DNA of 64,000 bases. Origin: Onchocerca volvulus (Eukaryota > Nematoda > Chromadorea > Rhabditida > Onchocercidae). The stretch spans positions 17,027,054 through 17,091,053 of the forward strand of contig HG738138.1 in NCBI GenBank assembly GCA_000499405.2. The letters are read 5' to 3'. Below the pieces are notes generated by a model, which saw only the letters and a program-made list of their open reading frames with translations, searched no databases and was not told the origin of the DNA. A program made the translations under genes and the position numbers. Shown here one piece after another: positions 37,137-49,559 of the stretch; position 1 is the first letter of the stretch, and each line of letters begins with the position of its first letter.

Positions 37137-37584
37137 TCATAAGTCTCGTGGCACGGGATAATTCTCTGAAATTGAAATAGGAATGAAATAATGAAAATGC
37201 AGAACAAATAAAAAAAAGCGTGAATTAAATGGGTATTGACGATTCAACAAAATTAGCAACATTTTTCTCTCCATGTACTTTTCATATTTGGAAAATAAAT
37301 TTTATAAGGGGCACTCAAAGAAGCATATATTTGATAAGAGAAAAGGAAAATCTCGAAGAAAATACGAATTTTCAAGCGTAGAATCTTTCCATTTTTTACA
37401 TGAAGGTGAAAATGATTGAAAAAGTTTCATGCGTAGAATTCAAATGATTAAAAGAATACCAACTTTTTAACATTATCTTCCGCTTGGTATCAATCTTGAA
37501 ATAAAGTATAGCAACGACAATACTAGCGATAATCATGAGACAAGCAATGATCACAAATATGATTAGCCATGGAGACCAGGCCAT
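37137..37584 (-). CDS. Very small single-pass membrane protein, or 3' end of a larger one (49 aa, 2 exons)
   Basis: ATG at 37584 starts MAWSPWLIIFVIIACLMIIA, and one strong hydrophobic segment spans residues about 6-28. It is followed by a basic stretch (KIDTKRKIMLK) and, after splicing from 37464 to 37165 in phase 1, the short end KNYPVPRDL and a stop. The positive residues after the TM predict a cytosolic C-terminus. The frame is also open upstream of the ATG to an AG at 37597-37596, giving eight extra residues (DLTSCETE). So this could instead be the terminal TM exons of a type I membrane protein with earlier exons. A possible exon near 37800-37700 (minus) has coding-like composition, but I could not join it in phase. 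Confidence 0.45.
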
Positions 37585-37597
37585 TTCCGTCTCACAG

Positions 37598-38118
37598 CTC
37601 GTTAAATCCCTGCTAATGCCATGATTAAATCAATGATCATCGTTGAAGAATTGCCAATAAATCATGAATTAAATTTAAGTCTATTTAAACTTATCCTATT
37701 TTTAGTTCTGATACCATCAATAAGTTGTTGCCATAAGTGTTAGTAGTTATTTCATTTATACTTTCTTCAGTAATACAATCCGGTTTGTTTGCTTACTTCA
37801 AGCATTTCAGGATATATGACAAATCAAACCGGTTTTTCATCTTTCCATTCTCATGAGGTATGCACAACGAATGTCATCGTCATAAGAGCAAATAATCAAT
37901 GAAATTATTGAACACAGTTGACAAATATAACGGCTGTCAAATATAGTAGCTTTTTTGTACATCGAAAAATATTCAGTCATTCGTCTAACTACCGAAGAAT
38001 ATTGGAATCGTTAAAATTTTTTTTTAAATTTAATATACAATATTAAATCTGGGAAATGTATCCCTAATTAAACTATCATTTGCTTATCAATACGGATTTA
38101 ATTCACATATGATGATTA

Positions 38119-38210
<92 letters not shown>

Positions 38211-40620
38211 TTCAATACAGTTAATATTTACAAATTTATAAAATATAATCAATAAAAACAACTGAAGTACAAGTATTACTAATAATTTCATGAAATATTA
38301 TAAAAATGATTTGTTTGATGCAAATAATATTAATAACAGCAGTAAGTGACGAAGCATAAATATCATTGACAATTTCATGAAATATCATAGAAGAATAACA
38401 AATAGTTTTTTTCGTTTGTTTTGTAAGTAAAGAAAAGTGGCATAGCTTTAAAATTTTAAATAAAATAATGTATTTCACATCAGCCATTTAGCTCTTTGCA
38501 TTTAACAAATCAAATACAACTTTTCCTTCTCTTTCCCATTTCTCCACTTTTCAATCATCATCGTTAAATACAATAAATTGATCACGTAACTTCCATTAAA
38601 CAAACATGGATCAAAAAAAAAAAAGAAAAAAGATGCTTTAACAAAATTCTCTTCTTTTGAATGCTTTGATGGAAAAGTTCTGGGGTGGGAAATGAAATTG
38701 AAAGACACATCCCAACAAAAATAGTACTCGTTCTATTCCTTTTTCCTCCACTTCTCACTTTTTCTTTCTTTTCCTTCCATTTCTCATCAAATTCCCATGC
38801 AAAAATGAAATAATTGAAGGATGAATGGAAGAAATGATAAAGTTGAAAGTATGCTTATGCCAAAAAAAGAAAAAAAAATGGGAATTGAATCATTCTGGGA
38901 AAAAAATATTTCGCTAAAAAATTTTAAAAATAGTTTAAAGTGAGCAATTTATAAACAGTATGAATGTTTTGTTATTGCCTGTCTATCCCATCAATAATCA
39001 TCCTCTACCTTACAATTACTCATTGTTTACCTTTTTCGAATGTTTTTTCGGAAAATATGAGAACATTAGAGAATAACATTTCTAAACAATCAATGGAAAT
39101 GGCATACATATAGAAATATTGTCAATCAAGCGTCGTTATCAATCAATTGATTAACTGATTCGAAATGATTGTGTGCTGTTAAATAATTTTTAAAATAATG
39201 CGCAAACATTGGATACATTTTTTTTTTTTTTTTTTTTTATTAATCATTACGTTTAATGATCGTATTAAAGATTTTAGCCGTCACAATTTTTTTCTCTGCA
39301 ATTTTGGAAATTTCTCCACTATTTATTTTTTTATTCCAAACATTAGAAAGTATAGTCAATTTGTAATATATTTATTGCTCTTTTGATTTCTAGTTTTCAT
39401 AGTGTTATGTTTTTGTTTTTGTTTTTTGTTTTTTTTCAGTAAATTTCGTAAATTTCTTATTTTTTGTGAAATTTCAAAATTATGGATTTTTAGATTGAAG
39501 TTTTCAGTTTAAACTTTTCCGGATTTTTTGGATTCTATTAATTAATAATTTCTATTCATTAATTTTGCGGAGGTTTTGTAATAAATTTTCATAATTTTTT
39601 AATTTTATAAGTTCCGAATAAGTCGCCTTTTTCTCGCAGAATGTCGGAAATTTCCAGAATTTCATCAAATATTTATAGCTAAACAATGCTAAATAAACCT
39701 TATTTTGTTATAGAAAGATATTAAATAAGCTTTTTTTTGCTATATAACTGATAAAAACTATATAGTTGACTTTTCACATTCTTTTTAAATTATTACCATC
39801 ACGTAATTACAACGCAATACTGAAAATGATATCATTAGGCAAATGAGCATTTATGTGCGCTCAACGAATTCCCGACTTTGCCTTAACTCAAATAAAAGCC
39901 TGCCAGAAACGAATATTAGATTTATCCCCTTTGAATTAGCCGACTTTTTTGCATTGCACTTTTTCACATTGCCTAAGCAATTCTTACTATTGCATTTTCG
40001 AAACATTCTGATCAATATTAATAATATCTTAAATTAAGCTCCATTGTCATTATCACTAACTAAAATAGCGATAATTTTTTTTTTCTATTTGATAAGTGAA
40101 TAACACGTCACGCAAGCAAAATGCAAGCAAACTTTCATTGCCATAAATTGGAAAAAAATTGAACGAAAAGTAATATTGTCAGTCCAAAACATTAATTAAT
40201 TGATTGATTGATGCAGATCATATAAAACTACTGATATTTAACTGATTAAGGCGGATTATATACATGAGTTGGTTATTAACGTGAATCATCCATTATTATG
40301 TCATTATATCTATTTCGAATCATTTATTACATCATTGTATTCATACTAAACCATTCATTATCTATCAATATATTGCATTAATTAGTATCTGTATTATGAA
40401 TTGATATTATATCCAGTGTAGAAAAATGAACATATTATGTGTGTCTGTTTGTTGATATAATATCGACAAAATTTATTGAGGAAAAATGAGTATTCGAGTT
40501 CTGTCGAAGCAATTTCTTTAGTCTATTATTAAAATTTTATTACAGGAATAAATTTGGTTGATTTAAATCAATGATATCTCGTGAAGTATATCTTATCTAT
40601 CAGTTCAATAGAGAAATAAT
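37598..40620. other. Mostly non-coding, with a long (AAT)n microsatellite
   Basis: Apart from the microsatellite at 38120-38210 and poly-A or poly-T runs, I see only weak coding signals on the minus strand. One lies near 37700-37800. Confidence 0.4.
38120..38210. repeat. (AAT)n microsatellite, about 30 units
   Basis: An almost perfect AAT repeat of about 90 bases. The poly-Ile reading on the minus strand is an artefact of the repeat. Confidence 0.95.
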
Positions 40621-42329
40621 TCATTGAATTGGCACGCAAGCAAATTTTTGATTCACTGAAGAAACCATATATTTTGGACGACATGCATTTCGTGGATATA
40701 AACACGGTTGTAGGTTGCAAAATTCTGTTTCACTTAGGCGCCTTAAGAATAAATTGATCATAGCATTTATAAATTTTTGATTTCAATAAAAATATGTAGC
40801 ATATAAAAATTAAATATTCGGGATCATTTATTTCAATCAAAAAGAAAAAGTACGATGAAGTTTCATTTCAATTTTGTTTGAAGGTTCAAATACTTTTATT
40901 TGTGAAATTTTAATATTATCCCATTGCTACATTTCTTATGTTGTAATTGTACAGGTGTAGTTAATGGAAAATAAAATATAACACTTAAAGTGTATGAAAT
41001 AAAAGTTAGATATGAAACTGAATAAATAGAAATGCTCGGAAAGAAATTTAAGTTGCGACTTTTTGAGCAATAAATTGCATGTCGGATCCGGCTGATTACA
41101 ACATTTTATGAGAAAATTAAAGGTGCCAAAAACTTTGCATTTCGGAAAAAAATTTAAATACTTTAATTTAGCCGGCCAATTAAGATGTAAATGCAAGAGA
41201 AAACTGAACATATGTAGATGATGCAAATATGATAAATTAATTAATTTATAAATAAAATATAAGTACGTTTAAAAATAGGTAAATATTAGCATATGATTAT
41301 TATGCCAATTAGTGATAATGATTGAACATATTGCATACCATATATGTTCAACAATTTATTTGTAATTTTACTAAAAATTTTCATGACAAGCAGCAAATGT
41401 TAAATTTACCTGCTGATTTCTTGTATACAATTTTGCATTTATCAATTTCAGATGACAGTAGTCAATTATCAGATGGTTATTTGAGAAATTTATCTTTCCA
41501 AAAAGTAATAAACTAAATACCCGAGGCAAAAACAATCCTCACGAGTTCGCTCGCAACTACGAAAACGTTGTCGACTTCCGTATGCACCACACGTATCGGT
41601 ACAAACTGACCAGGGTTCCCATGTTGTCCATTTTGCTATACAACGTGGTGTTGTCGTCGGTATTGGCAGCTATAAAAGAATTTGAAGGATGTAAAAAATT
41701 TGAACTCAATATATTCTAAGTTTCTTAATCATCTAGGGTTCTTCTTTTCATGTGCTTCTATTCATCATCAACATCATCATCATCATCTTTGTTCGATTGC
41801 TTCCAAACGTTTTTCCTCGCAATGAGCATTCGTGTGACACGTAAATTTTTTATGCATAAAACAACAGAACTTGCTTTGCTATGCTAATATAAGCCTTCTT
41901 GAATCAATTAAAAAAAAAGAAAATATAAGACTTCTTAAATCAAAACAAAAATAAAAAAAAATTAAGTTGAAGCTGCAAGCAAATTCGAGAGGACTACTTT
42001 TGCCTTGGGTATTTAATTATTATGAAAACCAATTGAAGTTACCATTTGATTTATATATTTTGAAAAGTATTTTAAGAAATAGAATTTTTTTGCTCATGAA
42101 ATACCGTAGATTGAGCATTATAAATTTGTAAATGAATGTCAAATATGGAAAAGGAAACTGCAAGCTCAATTTAAATCGAAAATGACGGAAGTTAAAGCTA
42201 GCTTTTAAGCCTAGCTATAAGCTTTAACTTAAATTTCTTTTTGAATATAAAATCTAGGCTTAAATTGAGTCCAAGAATATGAATAAATCTGGAAAGGAGA
42301 TGGGAAATCAATTCCTTTTTTCTTCTTTT

Positions 42330-42366
<37 letters not shown>

Positions 42367-45300
42367 ATATGCAGATTTAAATTGGTTCCATAAATACGAA
42401 TGAGTTTTTCACTGAATTATCGACTAAATGCCTTTTACGTAAAGCTTACAATTGTCGGTATTGTAGTTACAGGTGGGGGTTTCGGTTGTGTTGTAGTAGG
42501 TATCGGCTGTATATCTGAAATAATCTGCCTACTTGTTCTGAAAATTAATCATAATTGAGATAAACTATGACCCAATATTATTAACTGATATATTTTAAAA
42601 TTATATCAGTTAATTTAAGCATTTAAGAATTAGTCTAAAATAGATGGCATGATTTTATTTAAATTTAAAGAATGCAAATAGTATCAAATTATAACTTCAT
42701 CGTACTTTATCTGAAATCATTTTTTTGAATTTATTGTTTACCTAATACGGTGCAAGAAATGCTTGCTATATTAATGCTCGATTCAAATGCTCGCCATCGA
42801 GCATTGTTTCCACAAATCAGTTCTAATTGTGCTTCGCCACTAGTATCCGCTATGAATGGTAACATTGTTTCCTCGTTGAAATATATCCTTGCAACAGCTC
42901 CTGGCTATTTATCAGAATTTGTCGAATTTTTTTTCTTTTTTTCAGGAAGAAATAATTATTTTACGACAAAAATCTTAAAAATAAAAATATCAAAAAAAGT
43001 AAATTTGATAGAACGTAAGAAAACCAGGTTAATTAAAGTTAAAAAAAATTCAGAATATTCAAACCTTCTCATAACCACAAACAATAAATGCTGCTCGACA
43101 ACCATCAGTTTGTTTCGAATATTCAATTCTCAGTGGAGCGTTCATTTCGTTGGATTGCAAATTTTTTCTTAGTATACCTTTAATGTTTTCACATATAGCA
43201 CATAATGGTGGTCCTGAAATTATTAGTCATAATGAATTAAAGAATAAATAAATGAAATTTATGAGAATTTATTTCACGTTCATATCCACACATGTAAACA
43301 TTTGTTTTGTTTAAACCGAAAAAGTATTGACTGACTTTAGAGTTTTCTTTCAAAAATATACATATGAAAAGAAAAATTAATATTTGTAAAAATATGTTAT
43401 GTATTCTTAATCTTTAAGTAGCTAACATGATAACAGTATGTATCATTTCTTGAATTTAAATTGGATTAAAAATAATTTCAAATATTTCTTATCTATTGTT
43501 GGTATAGTAACAGGTGTTGTCGTAGTAGGTTTCGTTGTTGTAGGTATTGGGAGATCTAAAATTTTTGAAATTTTATTAAATCTTGAAAAAAAATTCGTTT
43601 TTGCATTCATTTATTTGAGAAGTTGAAAAATTTATAAGTTATGATAAATAGCAATTTTTTTCTTCTTTTCTAAAAATGTTCAATAAAATAATAAAAGGAA
43701 ATGAACCTCGCGTAAGACAAGTAACATTTTCAACATTAGCACGTGAACTGTCAACTCGAAAGCGTCGATTCTCATGGCAGGACAATAAAATGGTTGCAGC
43801 ACCAACTTTGCTTGAAATAACTGGCATATTTTTCATCCCGTTGAAATAGATTATCGTTTCCACATTTTCCTAATAAATTATTCATCTTATCAATTTATTT
43901 TATCAGAATGTATTCATTGCTATTATTATACTTGGAATGCATACAAAAATTCTGAGAAATTAATTCGTAGCTTTACAATATGAGTATCAATGCAAAAAAC
44001 TGCGAAATTTTAGCATATTACTAGAAATCTCATGGAATGAAGTTATTATTGATTGTTTCATTTTTTTTTTCTTTTTTTGAAAAATCAAAAGCATAGCTCA
44101 CCTTACCACCAACCAAAATGCATAAAAGATTGAAAGTACATTTTCAAGAGCAAATGCATTCCTAAGATTTATGAAATAAAATAAAAACTTGATTTCATAT
44201 TTATTTCATTTTGGTTTGTATATATATATGCGTTCGATTTTAGAATACCATCAATGGCTAAAGCAGTTCTTTTTGTGCGGTTAAAAGCGAAAATTGATTG
44301 AAGTTTTAAAGTTTCATACAAAGTGATAGAATCTACTTACATCACTGCTACTACAAATAATTTTAGCGACCCGGCAACCAAATTCATTTAGCGTATATTC
44401 AATGGCAAGCTTTCCTTCACCTTCATTTAATGCCGGATTTTTCACTCTTGCAGTTATGAGATTCATGCATGTACTGCATGGTTCTGTAAATTTTATTAAA
44501 ATTGCAGTTGAAATAAAGTTTTGGTTGATTAGAATGTAATGTAATCATTAGAATATCAATATCATTCGAATATATGACAAAAATTTGTGTTATAAATAAT
44601 GTGGATTTAGTTTATATTTAAAACTGTTCGATTAAAACTGAAAATATTAAAAGATATAAGATGAAATATACTCGGTGGTACAGTTGTTGGTACCGGCGTA
44701 GTTGGTATTGGTTGATCTACAACAATTACATAATTATTTTCTTAAAAATCCGTAAATAATCTAAGATTATTTGAAGCAATGATTTGATTATAATATGACA
44801 TCAGAATGGAGATTTTCAAAATAACTGAAAGTTTTTCACATCCTTCAGTAGTTTTATCGATTAATGTGTAATTGTTCCATGTGGAAATTTTGGATGAACT
44901 ATTTGTTGTTTTAAACAATAAAACTAAATGACGTGAATCGAATTTATTATTCATCATTTACTGATAAGAGCTCTGTCGTTAAATTCTCTTTTGTTATATA
45001 TAATTTAACCAGCTTTTTTTTCTCGACAATTTAATCAATATTAAAGAGTAAGGCAAATCATTGGAACTTTCTTGAAATCAAAAGAACCTCTAAATATGCA
45101 TGTTACATTCCAAATATTGATTATTGAATTGGGTGCTTTCCAACGTACGTTTTCGTCACAAGTTAAAGTAACTTGAGCTTTTCCGGTTAATGACATTGCC
45201 AGTGGAATATTTTTGACTCCATTTGCATAGACTATTGCAGTTTGATTAACCTAAACAACGCATCAACATAACAATAATTTGATTCAACTTGAGATGGATT

Positions 45301-48300
45301 CAAATAATTTCTCGGATAAAATGCAATTTTGTAAGGTTGTATTTGCTATTCATTACAGAGTATGAAATATTAAGAATGTCATAATTTTATAGTTTCAATA
45401 ATTTTAAGCAGAAGTAGAATTTAATGTCATAAATCTCTTAATGAAGTTGCAATGATCCATGAAATATTGTAGGACGAAATTCACAAATACAATTCATAAA
45501 TCTCATTTAATCTTTCATTGAATAAAAGCAAGCTATAACTTGAATTCAATGATAGCAAGTTAATCATACAGTGGCATCTTCCTGATTTATTTAAAAAATC
45601 TCTTGTTGTAATTTTCATATCAGTCCGTTTATCGATTATTTACACTTTCTAATATCTCGATGAGATTTAGGAGCATAAATTTTGGATTAAAAGGTCAAAT
45701 AATTTTCATTTATTAATCGTATCAATCGAGAAAGATTTATTATAAAAGTTTTGTTTTATCATAACTTACAATAAGATATTGGTATATAAAATTAGGAGAA
45801 ATTCCGATAGAATTTACATAGAAAACATACCAAGAAACCAGAATCACAAATAAGATCAGCAGTACGACAACCAAACGGATTTGCACCATAAACAACGGCC
45901 AAATAACCATTTCTTTCGCCATTTTTTAGTTGCATACCACTTATTGGCAGCACATTATTGCAACCACTGCATATTTCTACTAAAATTTCATCAAAAATTA
46001 AAAAAAAGCCTTCATTAAATTCTGGGTGTTATGGAACAAGCAAGAAATAATTAGGAAACAATGAAATAAGCTTGCAATTTCACGAAAACGTGCATTATTT
46101 CGCCCTCGTTAGAATTTCCAACAAAGAAAGCGGAAATGAAAATTTTGCAATAAATTTCGTGAAATTTTGGCTTTTTTTTTTTTTTTTTTGAACAATTTAA
46201 GCATAGGTGGGAATTCAAACAAAAAAAAGATGATAAATTTAAATTTGCGACTATTTTTTTTCTAATTTCAAATTGCCAGTTGTAATTCATGCTTCTTATT
46301 TATTTGCAAAAACTTCGATTTAATTAATTCAATTCTTCTTTATTTATAATTGACAGAAAATTTACAAACAAAACTTCATATATTACATACCTCATTTGCA
46401 TTAGTTACTTGCCATGCATTAAGCGTTTCTAAAAAAAAAAAAAAAAAAAAAAAAAATAGAAATTTGCAAGAATGCATGCAGTTATTTCAATTAAAATTAC
46501 TGTTATGAGCAAAACATTGAGGGAAAGAAATGAAAACAATTTAGAAGCTCAGTCGGTGCATGTTACCAACTTTGCCGTTTTGTTCGCATTTTGTAGACTT
46601 GCGGGATGAATCGTTGATTCAGATTCTTGGATACGAACTGATGTCGAAATTGTGAATCTGAATGGAAAGTGAAAAAGAAATGATCATCCCATAAATTTGC
46701 ATATTGTTGCTTCGCTATCAGAAAAAGTATATTATTCGATTGGTTTCTCATGTATTTAATAACACGGATAATTATTCTGTAGTAATGCAATCCTTAGCTA
46801 TATATCAGTCCATCAATAGCAACGATTTATTTTCATGGAAAATATCTTTTAAATCCAATCACTTAATTTCGGCTTTAAATTTAATCTCGTAATTTCCAAT
46901 GATATCGGGTTCATCATAGCAAATTTTTGAAGGTTAAAACTTATATCAAACTGCTTTATTTCAATATTTCTCTATACTTTCTTGTTTTAGGCAAATTATT
47001 TGGTCGGTTTTTTCTTTCTATTTCAAATTTTGATGATATGTTCTCGAGGGAGAGCTAAGCTTAGTACTCTGATAGCACCTGCTGCTCAGTTCAATCATAT
47101 TTTTTTCTCCATTTTGATCATTTTTGATCAGTCAGTTGAAGAGATCAAGATGAAAAGGCTATATCATAACGAGATCACTACTACCACATGGTTGCATAAT
47201 ATGCACAGAAGGAAATACTGACACCATGAATAAGAAATCAACTTGCATGCTACAATGACAGTGGAATGCATGCATTTTTACTAACTCATTACGCTTCCGG
47301 TTGTTGCCAATGGTATCATGGGACGCATTACCGTAGTAGGTAAAGTAGGTATATTAGATACATCACAGCAGTCAAGCATAAGAGCTGCATCACCACAACA
47401 ATCAAGTTTAGCAGTTGTGGTAGCAGATATGGCTGTTTCTGTAGCAGGTTCGACAGCTGCAGTGTAAGGTACATTACAGCAATCAAGTACTGGAACTACA
47501 TCCATTTTACAGCAGTCAACTGTAGAAGCTGCGGTAGTAGATATGGTAGCTGCAGTGGTACGTACAGTACAACAATCAAGTATAAGAACTACATCCAGTC
47601 CGCAGCAATCAAGAGTAGAAGCGGAGGTAGTAGATTCGGCAGCTGCAGTGGTAGGTCCATCACAACAGCCAAGTGTAGAAACTACATCCAATTTACAGCA
47701 GTCCGGTGTAGAAGCCACGGCAGTTGTAGTAGCAAGTGTAGCAGCGGTGGTAGTTAGTGTAGCAACAGCAGTAGTAAATATAGCAGATCCGGTACTTCTA
47801 GTAGCAAATGTAGCAGCGGCTGTAGTAAGTACATCAATGATCGTAATCTTGCTATGAGATGTATCAGCATGCGGTATAGTTATAGTATTTCCAGTGGCGA
47901 ATATAGCGAATATATTCACAGCTGCAGTGGTTTTTACATCAACTGCGGTAGTAGATGTGGCAGCTTCAGTGTCAGATACATAAGCTATGGTGGTAGATTT
48001 GGCAGTTACTGCGGCAGGTGCAGCAGCGACTGTAGTAAGTGTGGCAGTTGCAGCAACAGTTGTAGCAGATGTAACAATATTGGTAGGTATAACAGCCGCA
48101 ATACTTCTTGCATTCAGTGCAGTAGCGGTCGTAGCATTAGTAGGAGCTGCAGTAACAAGAGTTTTTTTTTCCTTTTTTTTGCCATATCTGTCATCATTGT
48201 TTCTAATTCTGCTGATGGAAAAGTTTTTAATATTTTTGTTAAAAACGGATAACTTTACTTAAGTATAACTAAATAACAGGAAGATAAAAATAAATAAAGA

Positions 48301-48729
48301 GATATACTCACCGTAGATCGCCAATTTCTGAAAATGAATTTTCATTAAAATCTCATTTATTAGCAAACTACTGCATAAATGTTTAAATTACTGACCAAAA
48401 GTGCATTTTATTAGAAATCAAAGTTCATTAGAAGTTAATTTTGATACTCTGGTGTCTTTCCTTCGTCAGCATTCCAAACATTTCCTAATTACCGTGATGT
48501 ATCTATTCACGCAAAAAAAGCACACCATATAGTGTTAATAATTTTACCAATTGTCAATAACTATTCGTCAAATTGTTGATTACAAAATCAATAAGATTTG
48601 AGAAAGCCAACTTACATTGGAGCAATGAATTGGGGAATTTGCGACTGATCCACAAAGTTTTACTTCTGCATAAAAATCACTAAAAGTATACTGTTATTTC
48701 TGGTTTACCCAATGATAATATTTCATCTG

Positions 48730-48769
<40 letters not shown>

Positions 48770-49538
48770 CCTCTTGGTTTCCTCTTGGTAATGCAGGTAT
48801 TGATTGATGGAGACTTATATATATATATATAATTATTAAGAATTCATAATTCGAAAAAAATTTATAATTTCATTTCCACTGACACTATTTCTCTTATCCT
48901 TAACCTTTCTTTTCACAAAGTATTCATGCTATAAACTGTTTTTAAAAAAAAATTAAGATTCACTTGCAATAGTCTTTCGTTTTTGTAGTACAATTTTGCG
49001 GATTTTCTTGACAAAGCCTAAAATTAAAACTATTGAAAAATTTCCTTTTTCAAAAACAAGCATGTGAATGCTGGGATAAAATTAAAGATTTTACTTATTT
49101 GAAATAGAAAATTATTAGATTTTTCTAGAAAAACAGTATTAAATTCTTTTCCTCCCATGATGTCTGATTTTAGAAAATTTAGTTTACTAGAATTTAACAC
49201 AAATATTCATTTCCAGTTAACAGGATTCGGAGAAAAATATTTCTCTTTTATATTAGCACTACTTATTTTACTATTTTGTAATCATGCTTTCGAACCAATT
49301 CCAGCAATAATTCTCCAGCCCTAATCATTTGGTAAGTTTCATATTAGTGTTTATCATTTACTTACCGTTTCCGTAACTGCAAATATAATCCATCACTGTT
49401 ATTTGGCATCACATTTTGCCATGAAGACCAACTACTCCAAATTCCTGTACTGCTGCAGTTAGTTACATCTTCACCATTGCTTGAACTATAGAAGTATATC
49501 GTAATCAGAATCGTTAACCAAGCTTTCATATCCTGCAT
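40621..49538 (-). CDS. Secreted modular protein: TSP1, Thr/Ala-Cys repeat tract, three C6 domains, TSP1 (about 820 aa)
   Basis: Exons: 49538-49366, 49017-48964, 48679-48616, 48327-48312, 48146-47286, 45979-45831, 45250-45088, 44716-44672, 44483-44341, 43869-43707, 43213-43065, 42904-42742, 42514-42450 (or 42471), 41669-41521, 40741-40621; phases agree. A signal peptide (MQDMKAWLTILITIYFYSSS) precedes a TSP1-like unit (WSSWSSW, then six Cys). The 861-nt exon encodes a Thr/Ala-rich, mucin-like tract with repeated Cys-Cys motifs. Three six-cysteine modules follow, each from two exons, with pattern 'C-x2-C ... GCR-x4-IC ... N-G/E ... L-x-C-x2-N-x-R-W ... V/I-x-C'. This matches the C6 domain known mainly from nematode extracellular proteins. 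Short 'PIPTT' linkers separate some modules. The final TSP1 has 'WTTWEPWSVCTDTCGAYGSR' and 'CNLQPC'. It is likely extracellular matrix or surface. The C-terminus at 40621 is a read-through of the last exon, so further exons are possible. An optional linker exon (43555-43512) does not join in phase. Confidence 0.85.
47286..48146 (-). repeat. Coding repeat tract with Cys-Cys motifs inside the TSP1/C6 gene
   Basis: The exon encodes 287 residues dominated by Thr, Ala, Ser and Val. In its 3' part, four units of about 35 residues each contain 'DCC-K/G-x-D-V/A-x-x-x-L-x-CC', for example DCCKLDVVSTLGCC and DCCKMDVVPVLDCC. They are separated by Thr/Ala-rich spacers. The DNA shows matching periodic GTAGTAG and GCAGC words. 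Plus-strand open frames through this tract are shadows of the repeat. Confidence 0.8.
48731..48769. repeat. (TA)n microsatellite in an intron
   Basis: About 39 bases of alternating TA. It lies in the intron between exons 48964 and 48679 of the minus-strand TSP1/C6 gene. Confidence 0.9.
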
Positions 49539-49543
49539 AGTAA

Positions 49544-49556
49544 CTGAAACTGATTA
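49544..49556 (-). promoter_or_regulatory. Probable spliced-leader acceptor before the TSP1/C6 gene
   Basis: On the minus strand, ATCAGTTTCAG ends five bases before the ATG at 49538. It supports this start. Confidence 0.45.
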
Positions 49557-49559
49557 TTT

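Noticed and set aside
38103..38291. Poly-Ile open frame
   Set aside because: It is a translation of the (AAT)n microsatellite.
41060..41100. Possible Cys/Pro-containing exon (CNQPDPTCN) on the minus strand
   Set aside because: The second TSP1 domain joins perfectly in phase from 41521 to 40741 without it, and it lacks a good donor.
42750..43172. 140-codon plus-strand open frame
   Set aside because: It overlaps two minus-strand C6 exons with matching lengths and phases, and is their antisense shadow.
46391..46428. Possible 38-nt exon on the minus strand (TLNAWQVTNANE)
   Set aside because: It has an acceptor and a donor, but its length would shift the frame of the next C6 exon. Direct joining of 47286 to 45979 is in phase.
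47543..48262. Val/Ala-rich and Ser/Cys/Gly-rich plus-strand open frames
   Set aside because: They are shadows of the minus-strand Thr/Ala/Cys repeat exon, which joins in phase with flanking exons of the TSP1/C6 gene.
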